Shown here in pieces: positions 21,101-28,069 of a stretch of 64,000 nt of DNA. The notes under the pieces were generated by a model. The model had not been told where the DNA came from, searched no databases, and was given only the letters and a program-made list of their open reading frames with translations. A program made the position numbers and the translations under genes. The DNA lies in NCBI GenBank assembly GCA_031963465.1, contig JASSUG010000002.1:1-64000 (forward strand), written 5' to 3'. The stretch is from Mycoavidus cysteinexigens_B. Lineage in GTDB: Bacteria > Pseudomonadota > Gammaproteobacteria > Burkholderiales > Burkholderiaceae. Numbering within the stretch: position 1 is the first letter of the stretch; every line of letters starts with the position of its first letter.

Positions 21101-22682
21101 CGTTCAACATAGAGCCAAAGATGCGGATCGTAAGATTCAACAAGCTAAAAGTAAAGAAACGCTCGCCAATCAAAACGCGTTGATCCCGGAGGAGCTGCGG
21201 CAGCAGTTAAAGGAAGACGCAGCTGAGTTGCGTGTGCAAGCGAAAGCGTTAAATGATAAGTGGGGCCCAGGTGGCCTCAACCGGCGGGTATTGACTGCAC
21301 TAACAGCGGCAGCCTCTGGCAATGTAACGGGCGCAACCGCACAGTTCGTACAAAGCGGCGTGGTGAATTTAATCCAGCAGCAAGGCGCAAGCTATATCGG
21401 TCAGTTGGTGCAAGCTAAGGCGCTAACTGAAGGCAGTCCAGCGCACGCGACACTACATGCGTTAGTGGCGGCTGGCGGAGCCGTCGTTAGCAATCAAAGT
21501 ATAAGTGCTAGCGCGATAGGAGGAGCCACTTCCAGTTTATTGACGAACTTGTTCACAACAGATTCTGATGCAACGCAACAAGAGCAAGAAGCCAAACGCA
21601 ACCTATTGGCGGGTTTAGTCACGGGTATTGCTGCAGCCGTTGGGCAGGATCCATCCTCTGCGTTGACGAGCGCAAGTATAGCGATAGAAAACAACTGGCT
21701 GGCCACGGAGCAAAAGGCAAAGGCTCAAAAAGAATTAGAAGGCTGTGAAGATAGTCTCGCCTGCAAAGCAGGGACAATGATTAAATGGACGGGCATTTCG
21801 GCAAAGCAAGATGCATTGACGATGTCAGGTCTTATCAGCGGTTTGGCTGAGGCGGGTTGGGCAGATGCCGAAGGGATAGTTGCATTTTGTAATGGTCTCC
21901 CCGGTAGCCTAGCAGGATTGGCGTCTCTGATTAACAAAGAAGTACGGGATCAAATAGGCGAAGCGATTGCCGCTGAGTTAGATGCCAAAATTAGTCGGAT
22001 GCAGGTCGCGCTGGAGAAAGGTGGCGACCAGAATGCCGTGCAACTGGGTCGAGATTTAGGTAATTTAATTTGGCAAGTAGGATCGATAACGATAGCAGCA
22101 GCTGGGGTAACTAAGCTCACTGCATCGCTGGGTAAAGCTGGGATTCGTTTCGGTAAGGAAGCGATAGAAGAATTTTTGCATGTTGACCTAGCGAAAATGG
22201 GAGGGAAGTTCAGTCATAACGGTAAGCCACTGTTAGATTTTGAGCAATTAGCCCACATGGAAAAAAGCATGGTGGGTGAGCACTTTGGTGGCAAATTTAT
22301 TAAGAATCTATTGCCTGATGCACAACCCATTGCACGTGTGGGTGCTAGTGGAAAAGGTATTGATGCCTTGTATAGGGTCAATAAGAATGGCATCGACTAT
22401 GTGGTAGTAGAATACAAATACGGTAAATCTACCCTTGGCAAGCCAATTGATGGGCTACAAATGAGTGATAGTTGGTTACTTGGGCAAAAGACCGGGCAAA
22501 ACCGGATTTTGAAATTTGCTGGAGAAAATGAGGCGCTAACCATTGTAGAGGCGTTGGATAGAAATCGCCTTGAAAAATGGTTTGTCCATACCAGTCGATT
22601 TGGTAAAGTCAATATTGGTCTCTTAGATGAAAATGCTAAGCTACTTCCCTATACCGCCTCAAAATTGCTGGGGAAAAAATGA
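15177..22682 (+). CDS. cdiA: CdiA-like contact-dependent toxin with C-terminal PD-(D/E)XK nuclease (CdiA-1)
   Basis: A 2501-residue filamentous haemagglutinin/CdiA-family protein. Residues about 40-260 form a TPS-like domain (GISYNSYQEFEV at 53-64, GCNFLNTSRIIFAAGEP at 117-133), but the usual N-terminal Sec leader is missing. FHA-type beta-helix repeats follow (LDNQNGQITA, LNNTHGHIEV type). A mid-region contains PYLIQTDSRFT and RDQIIGLTGHYYLSGYR, then a second FHA repeat block, then the pretoxin region with IENN (VENN-type) at residues 2170-2173. The variable C-terminus has D2396, E2412 and K2414 in GIDALYR...VVVEYKYG, a PD-(D/E)XK nuclease core compatible with a PoNe-type DNase. The start could instead be ATG at 15189, after GGGGG. 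The immunity gene overlaps by 4 bp. No cdiB is present. Confidence 0.88.
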   Translation: MGVLMMLKVVNAVSTQQVPTTSASSNEQRQITTDAHTAAHPPTVDIAPPNSAGISYNSYQEFEVTSSGTVISNDPAARMILHKTIGYKPSKFDGIVKIAGQRAQLAFSNTHGMHLWGCNFLNTSRIIFAAGEPIIGSDGNLDAFLVSKKGQITIKSAAKLKQFDQIDLIAYSIKINGELQANTINISTGEHQVNYTKLGIPVIATQPAASIQIGQNLSKLDQVSAGWLKFTKKAKVHAKEHLRIKAALLDNSSHQLQSSGDATLEVDRLDNAGTIRAQRDISLLGKELENQTNALIDGRGLTLTLHDQLKNRGVIQGSTVAMSTQSLINDGTADTDKHRAGVIMARSQLTIGAQTLHNQEHGLVHSDGELTIGGTLNAQGKAKGSAQRLTNATSSTIESRDKLSIQADDLDNQNGQITASSDFIIRSRTLNNTHGHIEVSGGQSVLDLQADTIDNTSGRLLHNGTGQIEILARASMVNGNAEGIKGAGFISGKGPVTITAPQISNHDGATIFSNQTLKIKAATSFKNESGTLSANQKIEIDTHTLANHKGLITVSGYDVSETKASSSAQRPVQSISNVSLIEVNVKDVLSNTGQIVHTGVGEIKIFSLDSITNNGEKSQISANKVNIETKKRFFNSCTVFANNTLSLRAMSFKNVKPGVLQSDDHLYVSVDNLANEAILHGKTILIGKNHRHSSFFGPYFRNIGGVFFAQNSLKIGAQEVQNLEHGVFYSGGSLTIGGELDAQFKVQGISRRIVNQGSTIDAVGDLSIHSKELRNVNEKLKTEEQVIEQRDIHECHDHHTNQRYDGSQIGWHGDVGGLYRVHNSSVEVFCFTNYNFTRRVSTTVVTHSEPGNIQAGGAIRLSGLVINDKSRIVAGGTLSNFEGAPADIDNRDAMGQQVTADIGTAQWSDRNWHGGLFTRGWSRDWSRRVPYRPTPVIEHHNLNVAVSQQHTAVDHQAPSTALMLSTSALTSRSPFLNSCLQHFNADPNQPYLIQTDSRFTRNSDTVSSNFLLNLLNLDPQHVPKRLGDGFYEQQLIRDQIIGLTGHYYLSGYRNPITEFKALMHRGANWAKQHHLTLGIEPTPQQIAALSASPVWLVNQSVKLPDGSKQTVLMPKVYLANRDASPVPLGGSLISANAIELHNDHPLKNAGTMISRGKMDLTARNIDNQRGAIVSLDTLSMQASHNIDSRAGQLIAVKKIILKAGHDIHLQSQTQTTHAASGSQTTLDGITQVQTKQLEAYAESDIHLAATQIKVDENASLEARGDLTLGTATVGTQHQLTWDARNGLSVSRKTEVGSLIQTGGALELKAGRDIHAVGAHVNVGAALSVKADRDINVAAAHEELDFAESHYSESSNFFSSSSELTQNKLYRKQALSSTFSGDTVKVEAGHDLSVTGSNIIGMRAVGLYADNDIKLNAAQQVEKASHYSVKERSGLLDSGSLGFAIGERQQKDEFEGENTPHIGTVIGSVSGDIQAIAGHEYHQSGSQLVAPEGNIEGKALKGTVVPVYEQGRRWQHNELHQSGLTVSVSAPVIAAAQTGQQMLQASTQVSDLRMHALAASTMVLGAKNAYDAIQADPKAAGGVTVSAMIGESHQEFQQTQLSTTALGSAIKAGGTVRLDMKGLGKESTLSVIGSQIEAKHDVELNVEGPLNVEAALNTFSQHSERHNQSSAVGVAATFGTHSSVGASATISLGRGHTDGVEVTHTPAQIKAGRTLMLNAQSDVHLKGAQLSGQQVQARIEGDLEIESLQNTNSYNSHYQSISGSATVGPTSAVSVNFSQQKIDSTYRSVAEQAGIQANDGGFQIKVKGDTKLVGGVIASTGRAIAEGKNQFVTATLGTNDITNQAKYDALSLSLGVGYSSSGKNVGSSQSGEAVTPAHSGNQLASRKGISPSIPIAMSASGTASSTTKSSISGAQIVITDETRHKALTGQSSEDTLASLNRDLALNHSSLAPIFNQAEIEAGFEIVGALGREVNTFVQHRAKDADRKIQQAKSKETLANQNALIPEELRQQLKEDAAELRVQAKALNDKWGPGGLNRRVLTALTAAASGNVTGATAQFVQSGVVNLIQQQGASYIGQLVQAKALTEGSPAHATLHALVAAGGAVVSNQSISASAIGGATSSLLTNLFTTDSDATQQEQEAKRNLLAGLVTGIAAAVGQDPSSALTSASIAIENNWLATEQKAKAQKELEGCEDSLACKAGTMIKWTGISAKQDALTMSGLISGLAEAGWADAEGIVAFCNGLPGSLAGLASLINKEVRDQIGEAIAAELDAKISRMQVALEKGGDQNAVQLGRDLGNLIWQVGSITIAAAGVTKLTASLGKAGIRFGKEAIEEFLHVDLAKMGGKFSHNGKPLLDFEQLAHMEKSMVGEHFGGKFIKNLLPDAQPIARVGASGKGIDALYRVNKNGIDYVVVEYKYGKSTLGKPIDGLQMSDSWLLGQKTGQNRILKFAGENEALTIVEALDRNRLEKWFVHTSRFGKVNIGLLDENAKLLPYTASKLLGKK

Positions 22683-23626
22683 TTCGTGATAGTTTAAAAG
22701 GTAAAGAATGGTTCGATAAATGGATCAAGTCTAGTGAACATACAATTAACTCTTATATTAAACAACTTAAATTGCCTTCTAATAATCCTAGATATCGACC
22801 GCAATTTTTTTTCGAGTTAGTACAAGCATATTGGTCCCTCATGCTACGCCGTTACTCTCGAGGTGATGCTATTCATGAATTAGCGCAATACTTTCCACCC
22901 ATGCTTGACGCTTGGGAAGAATCTGAAAGGTTGGGAAAAGATATCTGGGACAAGCAAACGCAATACACCCGTAATGCATGGGAGGTCAACTTTGACCAAT
23001 ACATTAATTGCTTTTGGCTTGTAGGTCTGGCCCTTGTCCTCGAAATCCCAAACGACCAATGGCAGCGGTTACTTGTTTTGATTGATAATGAAGGAGAGGA
23101 TGAATTGCTAGATCGTATTATTGCAAGCCGATCACCTTCACGTAAAATTGGGAACAAGCTATGCCATACAAAGCCTTATAAACGCTTGCTTGATGCAATT
23201 AACGCACCTAAGGATCAGCAAGCAAAAAAACTTAAAATTTTTATTGAAAAATGGTATGTCGAGTTAATTCGCCAGCCTAAGAAAGAGCAACCAAAGAAAA
23301 TAGAATCTCTATATTCTAGGCGTCCATATTGGTACAAATTTGACCTTAATACGATGGAACAAGGATGGTATTTCGGCTATTGGTGCATTGAAGCTGTAGC
23401 CGCAGTCAAAGCCTTTGACCTAGACGATTCACTATGCTTAGGCCACCCAAATTATCCAGGCGATTTGCTACGGCCCAATGGCCCATCTACTCATCCTGAG
23501 CAAGTAAAGCAACCAGATAGCGATTTAACTGCTAGAGAAGAACATACTAGCGAAACGTCAGAAAAGAATACAGGTCATTTTTGGTCGAGGATTTTTAATA
23601 AAGTAAAAACCCATCTAAAAGGTTAG
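22679..23626 (+). CDS. cdiI: PoNi-like (DUF1910/DUF1911) immunity protein for CdiA-1
   Basis: This 315-residue soluble helical protein overlaps the cdiA-1 stop by 4 bases (ATGA). Residues about 1-125 resemble DUF1910 (FFELVQAYWSLMLRRYSRGDAI, then the PPMLDAWE segment). Residues about 130-265 resemble DUF1911 (WYFGYWCIEAVAAVKAFDLDDS, then HPNYPGDLLRP). This two-domain arrangement is known for PoNi immunity proteins, which neutralise PoNe PD-(D/E)XK DNase toxins, and it agrees with the nuclease residues seen in the adjacent CdiA C-terminus. The last 45 residues are a polar, charged tail of no known role. Recognition is by remembered family pattern, and the toxin-immunity match in both partners strengthens it. 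Confidence 0.8.
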   Translation: MIRDSLKGKEWFDKWIKSSEHTINSYIKQLKLPSNNPRYRPQFFFELVQAYWSLMLRRYSRGDAIHELAQYFPPMLDAWEESERLGKDIWDKQTQYTRNAWEVNFDQYINCFWLVGLALVLEIPNDQWQRLLVLIDNEGEDELLDRIIASRSPSRKIGNKLCHTKPYKRLLDAINAPKDQQAKKLKIFIEKWYVELIRQPKKEQPKKIESLYSRRPYWYKFDLNTMEQGWYFGYWCIEAVAAVKAFDLDDSLCLGHPNYPGDLLRPNGPSTHPEQVKQPDSDLTAREEHTSETSEKNTGHFWSRIFNKVKTHLKG

Positions 23627-23836
23627 CAGTATTCTGCCGCAGGTAGTTTGAGTATCCCATCGCCCCTACTGTTGCATGAGTTAAGCGTATTTAAGGCACC
23701 GGCCGGAACCAAGGTTTATGTGGGTGAGGCTAGTTCGCAAGGGAGCCTTTATGTTGATGGAACCCAACAGATTGTTGTGCCAAATGCTTCGATGATTGAT
23801 GGTATCAAAATACTTGATGTGAGACCATTAAAATGA
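23627..23836 (+). pseudogene. Orphan CdiA toxin C-terminal remnant, copy 1
   Basis: Directly after the PoNi stop the same frame reads on as QYSAAGSLSIPSP, then HELSVFKAPAGTKVYVGEAS, and ends KILDVRPLK with a stop. Only about 69 residues remain and there is no start codon with a ribosome site. It overlaps the following small gene by 4 bases (ATGA), the usual toxin-to-immunity junction. The PAGTKVYVGEA-GTQQIVVPNAS pattern looks like the C-terminal end of an ADP-ribosyltransferase- or TNT-like polymorphic toxin, but I cannot name the family. A second, more damaged copy lies at 39756. It is best read as an orphan cdiA-CT tail. Confidence 0.65.
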
Positions 23837-24111
23837 CTCAAACTGAAAACATAAAATTGATATTAATTAAAATGTTAGCATTGCTTAAATTAAGCAATGC
23901 TAAAGACTGGGAAAAAGCCATCCAAAAACTCAGTTATGAAATTCTCGGTATGCCTAATGAAACCAAGCGAGAAATCCTGTCATTATATGGAGGCATGGGA
24001 TCATTAAATGATCTCATTCTCCATAAAGATGGATACCCTTTGAGGAAGGAGAATGATGAGTTTGACTCTTTAAAAACACAATTATTTGATTTATGCCACA
24101 AAGGTTTATAA
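23833..24111 (+). CDS. DUF6966-like small immunity protein, copy 1
   Basis: This 92-residue, helical, acidic cytoplasmic protein starts within the toxin remnant stop (ATGA overlap). Its C-terminal half NETKREILSLYGGMGSLNDL and then LHKDGYPLRKENDEFDSLKTQL is the pattern I remember for DUF6966, a family of short proteins found beside polymorphic toxins. It is intact although its toxin has lost everything but the last 69 residues, as expected for orphan immunity genes retained for protection. A close paralogue is at 39898. A hairpin ends 50 bp downstream. Confidence 0.65.
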   Translation: MTQTENIKLILIKMLALLKLSNAKDWEKAIQKLSYEILGMPNETKREILSLYGGMGSLNDLILHKDGYPLRKENDEFDSLKTQLFDLCHKGL

Positions 24112-24139
24112 CTAAAGGCCTTTGGGGATCAACAGAACA

Positions 24140-24161
24140 TTTATGGGCGGCCCCCCATAAA
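24140..24161 (+). terminator. Hairpin downstream of the DUF6966-like gene, copy 1
   Basis: Perfect 8-bp stem TTTATGGG / CCCATAAA with a 6-base loop. The same stem is present after the paralogue at 40205-40226. No T-tract follows, so a transcription-ending role is only likely. Confidence 0.4.
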
Positions 24162-24298
24162 CCCGTACATTGTGCCAGCAGATGCTAAACGCAGACGCAA
24201 AAAAGCCCGCAGTGATGCGGGCTTAGAGGGTTTCTCGTGGCTTCTAGACATCAACTATTGCCGAATGCTAGGTCACTCCCATTCAATTATCAACGAGC
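24162..24298 (-). repeat. Duplicated guaA terminator and last bases of guaA
   Basis: This block matches 40227-40352 almost base for base. It contains a copy of the guaA intrinsic terminator (AAGCCCGC at 24203-24210 paired with GCGGGCTT at 24217-24224, with the minus-strand T-run) and then TCACTCCCATTCAAT, which corresponds to the last five codons of guaA including its stop. The real guaA reads TCACTCCCACTCAAT at 40338-40352. Homology stops right after this. It is therefore a duplication that reached just inside guaA, or an attachment-site copy. Confidence 0.8.
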
Positions 24299-24460
24299 GG
24301 GCAAACGCCAGTAGTGGCAAGGGTTTATATTGGCGCATCGTGATAAATACCATGAAAAATACCATGTTCAAAAAATCTCTCTCTATACGCCGTCGGAAGG
24401 AGTAATGATACCAGTCAAGGAGGCGGCTACCTACCCTCTTCTGCTATTGGCACACCTGAA

Positions 24461-24490
24461 GAGCGCCCGATGGGAATCGAACCCGCAGCA
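24461..24490 (-). other. tRNA 3'-end-like remnant
   Basis: On the minus strand this reads GCGGGTTCGATTCCC then ATCGGGCGCTC. It looks like a T-arm plus the 3' acceptor strand CGGGCGC as found in tRNA-Arg genes. The 5' half of a tRNA is absent and the T-stem pairs poorly. It may be an attachment-site scar of an integrated element. From 24299 to 24780 I see nothing else coding. Confidence 0.35.
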
Positions 24491-24780
24491 TAGGGAAGTA
24501 CGGGGGATTTTAGGGGTTTAATGCCTTGATTTTACTGGGCTTCACACCCTTACAGTTCCTGGTTTCCCCTCATTTGTCCCAAGCTATGACGCTTGATCAT
24601 GCTCCCTGACAATCTAGGTTTCAAGTCGTACTGTGCACACGTAGCTTGGAGCGCGCGGAGAGTGCCTTAATATGCGTGGCGGACATCAGATCGATTCATC
24701 TAAAAGCCGCAAAGCTTTTCCAGATAAAGCTAAATGGACTTTTGTATAACGAGATGCCCCTAGATAATTGAATCTATTTT

Positions 24781-25203
24781 CTAATTTTCTAGAATTCCCT
24801 CGATATCCTCACTCATTTCTTCTTTCAATTCTTCCGTTTCTTTTGAAATATCATTTAAAACATAACTCTTATTTTTTACACTTGACTCAGAATGGATTAC
24901 TTTTATTAAACGCTCCATCAGCAATAAGGTTCTACTTGCGATCCTCCCAGTAGGCTCTGGCATAATTTCTTCTAAGTTACGTGCGATCTCTCCTAAGTCT
25001 ACTGCTCTAGCATGCGCAGCATGGCCATAATCTTCTACTCTCACTTTGCTTAATTCATCTGCAAGCTCCGCTAAAGACTTTTTCGCATTTTTATTTTTTC
25101 CAGGCGTGAGCGTTTGTTCTCCGTGGCTAGGATTATCCCCACCACAGCTTATAAAAGGAAAAAGACATAATAGTATGGAAAGAAAAATAGATCTCATCGC
25201 CAT
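24781..25203 (-). CDS. Small putative lipoprotein downstream of transporter copy 3
   Basis: 140 residues. The N-terminus has a short basic start, a hydrophobic run (SIFLSILLCLFPFISCGG) and a Cys that fits a lipobox-like site (F-I-S-C, Cys about residue 20). The rest is polar and helical (KKSLAELADELSKVRVEDYG, TLLLMERLIKVIHSESS), ending in an acidic stretch. I recognise no family. It lies 13 bp behind the 2-HCT transporter on the same strand, so it is probably co-transcribed. Units 1 and 2 have no equivalent gene at this place. The start could be the second Met. Confidence 0.6.
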   Translation of the reverse strand: MAMRSIFLSILLCLFPFISCGGDNPSHGEQTLTPGKNKNAKKSLAELADELSKVRVEDYGHAAHARAVDLGEIARNLEEIMPEPTGRIASRTLLLMERLIKVIHSESSVKNKSYVLNDISKETEELKEEMSEDIEGILEN

Positions 25204-25216
25204 TTAAATAAAAATT

Positions 25217-26596
25217 TTACGAAATTATGCCTAGCAAAATAATTGCCGCAGTAATAGTTAGTGCTCCCCCTAGGCGAGTTGCTATCTGTGCAAATGGCAT
25301 CAGCTCCAAACGGCGGGCCGAGGTCAGTATCGCCACATCGCCAATGCCTCCCATCCCACTGTGACAGGCATTAATAATCGCGCTCTCGATGGGATATAAA
25401 CCGACCCATTTGCCCGCAAAAAACCCGACCGTAGTCAGGGTAAAAACCGTGACCGAAATAGTAACGACATTAGCCAAAGTAAAAGCAGCCATTAGGTCGT
25501 TCCACGAAGTAGTAGTGATGCCAATAGCAAAGAGCAAGGGATAAGTAACTGCTGTCGAGAAAAAATGATAAACCGTGCGAGCGCCATCTTCTAGTTTGGG
25601 TGAAATCGCATAAGTGAGCTTGGCAAGCATAGCGAGAAATAGCATACCTACTGGAGCAGGTAAACCGGTCAGCTTATGCACGATTATGCCCAATACATAA
25701 AAAGTGATCGCAATCATGCCGGCGGCGGCAATATGCTCTACGGTAACGGTAGAAGCCTTGGCGGGTTTTGCGGTGGCATCCTCATCAGCATCATATAAGC
25801 GGCCCTGGCCGGTATAGTGGGGACGGCGCTTACCAAGTTGATTAAGCAAACTCGCGCAAATAATCGCCATCAAATTTCCAAGCACAATAGCGGGTACGAT
25901 TTGCGCGAAGAGCTGATTTTGCGGCAAGTTGAGAATGTCAGCATAGCCAAGGGTGAGAGGAATCGCCCCTTCGCCGATGCCACCGGCCATGATGGGGACA
26001 ATGATATAAAAAAAAGTATGGTGAGCGCTTAATCCAAAGGCTATACCGGTAAGTGTACCTGCAATAGTTGCTAGTACAGAGCCAGCAGCAAGAGGAATAA
26101 AGATTTTCACAATGCCTGTAAGCAGCGTCCGACGATCCATGCTCAGGATGCTGCCAACGATCACACAGGCAATGAAGAGATATAGGATTTTGGTCGATTG
26201 CCAGAAATCATTAATTGATCCCACCAATTCATTAGGTAAAAGCTTGTAATGAACCAAGCAGGCAGGGAGAAAAATTGTAACGATGACAGGGCCGCCAATC
26301 TGGCGTAGACCTGGAATACGCGCCCCCAATTCGGCAAAGGTAAAGCCGAATACGGTAAGCAGCGCAAACATGATTGAGATGTCGCCAGAGGCTTTTCCAA
26401 GGGCCAAAAGCACGCTCAAGCAAACAAAAATAACACTATAAACCGGCAACGGAATAATGCCGATGCGCAGATTCATTAGTTTCTGCCATTGAAGGCAACC
26501 AAACAGGATGCGAAACAGACCAGTTTTATGTCCCTGTAGAAAATATCGCCAATTTTTATTCACCAAAACACCGCTATCAGCCGATGAAGTATTCAT
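25217..26596 (-). CDS. 2-hydroxycarboxylate transporter family (CitS/CimH-like) symporter, copy 3
   Basis: The third 459-residue paralogue. The N-terminal variable part is MNTSSADSGVLVNKNWRYFLQGHK; the remainder is nearly identical to copies 1 and 2. Both reentrant GGxG motifs (GGIGEGAIPLTLGYADI and GMGGIGDVAILTSARR) are intact. Scattered conservative changes (for example TFAELGARIP for TCAELGARIP) show it is not a very recent duplicate. It is divergent from LysR at 27116 and followed by a lipoprotein gene. Its role is likely uptake or exchange of citrate, malate or lactate across the inner membrane. Confidence 0.88.
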   Translation of the reverse strand: MNTSSADSGVLVNKNWRYFLQGHKTGLFRILFGCLQWQKLMNLRIGIIPLPVYSVIFVCLSVLLALGKASGDISIMFALLTVFGFTFAELGARIPGLRQIGGPVIVTIFLPACLVHYKLLPNELVGSINDFWQSTKILYLFIACVIVGSILSMDRRTLLTGIVKIFIPLAAGSVLATIAGTLTGIAFGLSAHHTFFYIIVPIMAGGIGEGAIPLTLGYADILNLPQNQLFAQIVPAIVLGNLMAIICASLLNQLGKRRPHYTGQGRLYDADEDATAKPAKASTVTVEHIAAAGMIAITFYVLGIIVHKLTGLPAPVGMLFLAMLAKLTYAISPKLEDGARTVYHFFSTAVTYPLLFAIGITTTSWNDLMAAFTLANVVTISVTVFTLTTVGFFAGKWVGLYPIESAIINACHSGMGGIGDVAILTSARRLELMPFAQIATRLGGALTITAAIILLGIIS

Positions 26597-26698
26597 TTGC
26601 CTCTGTCTCCTGAGTCAGATTTATTAACATTTAGCAAGCGCTACCGAAGGGGGTACCAGGCGTTTTTGAAGCTTTATAGACCTGGAGTACACCTAAAA

Positions 26699-27032
26699 AA
26701 AGCAACGACATAGCACGACGTCGCTTAAAGGAGGAAGCGCAAACGGTTAAATCACGTTGCATCGGAAACATGATTATCCCGAAGGCGCTGATTTAAGTAT
26801 GAGTATGGCTAGTAAAGAATGTACATACCAATAGTAATTATTGTTTGTATTGCTGTTTATTTATTAAATATTGCAGTGCAATAAATTTTTTATTTAAATA
26901 TTTATATAAATCATATTAAATTTATACTCTCAAAAATTCATTGCAATAATGTCTCTTTAAAACAACAGTATATTTAAACAGTTATCAGTTACAGCCTCTT
27001 CAAACTACACTCTACGCTGCTTATCAAGCAGC
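26699..27032. promoter_or_regulatory. Divergent control region, unit 3 (shared motifs and palindrome)
   Basis: The 26597-27115 spacer carries AAAAAGCAACGACAT (about 26697-26711, also near 6625), GTTGCATCGGAAACAT at 26756-26771, the palindrome ATTGCA-G-TGCAAT at 26870-26882, and the perfect palindrome GCTGCT-TATCA-AGCAGC at 27016-27032, 84 bp before the LysR GTG. The middle (26840-26950) is very A/T rich. No gene is visible. Confidence 0.55.
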
Positions 27033-27115
27033 ATTAAAAGTAGATAAGTACCTTTGTATTTTCAGCGCTAGCCCTATAATTTTTTCACATCGAAAATAAT
27101 AGAGGAGTAGAGACG

Positions 27116-28069
27116 GTGATGATCAATCAGAAGCGATTGCGTTATTTTTATGAAGTCTATGCGCACGGAAAAATTCGTAAAGCAGCAGACCATTTGAACA
27201 CGGATTCTTCTGTCGTTACACGGCAGATTAAGCTGTTAGAAGAAGAGGTGGGGCATCCATTATTTGAACGCCGTCCACGCGGAGTGGCACCAACTAATGT
27301 GGCTGAGATATTGCTTGAATATTATCGTCGAACCAGCGAGGCTGAAACAGCGTTAAAAGCTAGCTTACAAGAGCTTAATGAGATGCGACGAGGGAGCATC
27401 CATATTGCTACAAACAGTGCATTTGTTTCCCCACTCATGGGTATATTTCATCAATTTCATCAACAATGCCCAAGCATCAATCTTAACATCGAAGAAATTT
27501 TCGACCCTAATAAAATTATTGATCACATCCTCGAAGACACTTTGCATATAGGAATCATCCATCTTTGCTCTGAAAAGCCGGATGTTCAATGTTACGCAAG
27601 CGTGCCTCTACCTTTATGTATGGTAGTAGGTAAAGAACACCCCTTTGCCCATAAACAAAAAGTCACTTTTCAAGAAGCGATGAGCTATCCCCTTTCACTG
27701 CCTGCGTCTGGTCTGTCTCGAGAAATAGTCCAATCGATCTGCCATACGGAAAAAATCGCACTTCCGCCTTGCGTATTTGAAAGCGATTCAACAGCCGCCC
27801 GTAAAAAATTTGCCTGTTATGGCTTAGGCGCAGTCTTTATGTCGGTTTTCGCAGCACGGGAAGAAATTAAAAAGGGAGAACTCGTTGCGCTAGAAGTTGA
27901 TCATCCAATTTTTCAGTCGACAAAACTGGCTTTAGCAGTTAAGCGCGGTAAACCATTGCTGCCAGCCACTCATCTATTACTGAGATTGCTCCATCAAGGA
28001 CTATCCATTTTTACGAATGAGCTTGAGGTTAATGATAATTCACTCATCAGAACGGGAGTTTCTAAATGA
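27116..28069 (+). CDS. LysR-family transcriptional regulator, unit 3
   Basis: 317 residues from a GTG preceded by AGAGGAGTAGAGACG; an ATG follows immediately as the second codon and could serve instead. HTH: RLRYFYEVYAHGKIRKAADHL then SSVVTRQIKLLEEEVGHPLFERRPRG. The effector domain starts near GSIHIATNSAFVSPLMG, with YASVPLPLCMVVGKEHPFAHKQ further on. It is closest to the regulator of unit 2. Its stop overlaps the SBP start by 4 bases (ATGA), indicating translational coupling. It probably responds to a small acid or amine and acts on the palindrome at 27016; both points are inference. Confidence 0.88.
   Translation: MMINQKRLRYFYEVYAHGKIRKAADHLNTDSSVVTRQIKLLEEEVGHPLFERRPRGVAPTNVAEILLEYYRRTSEAETALKASLQELNEMRRGSIHIATNSAFVSPLMGIFHQFHQQCPSINLNIEEIFDPNKIIDHILEDTLHIGIIHLCSEKPDVQCYASVPLPLCMVVGKEHPFAHKQKVTFQEAMSYPLSLPASGLSREIVQSICHTEKIALPPCVFESDSTAARKKFACYGLGAVFMSVFAAREEIKKGELVALEVDHPIFQSTKLALAVKRGKPLLPATHLLLRLLHQGLSIFTNELEVNDNSLIRTGVSK

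Noticed and set aside
24172..24521. Two short plus-strand open frames
   Set aside because: They lie across the duplicated guaA terminator and the tRNA-like scar, have no ribosome sites, and their translations look like non-coding sequence.
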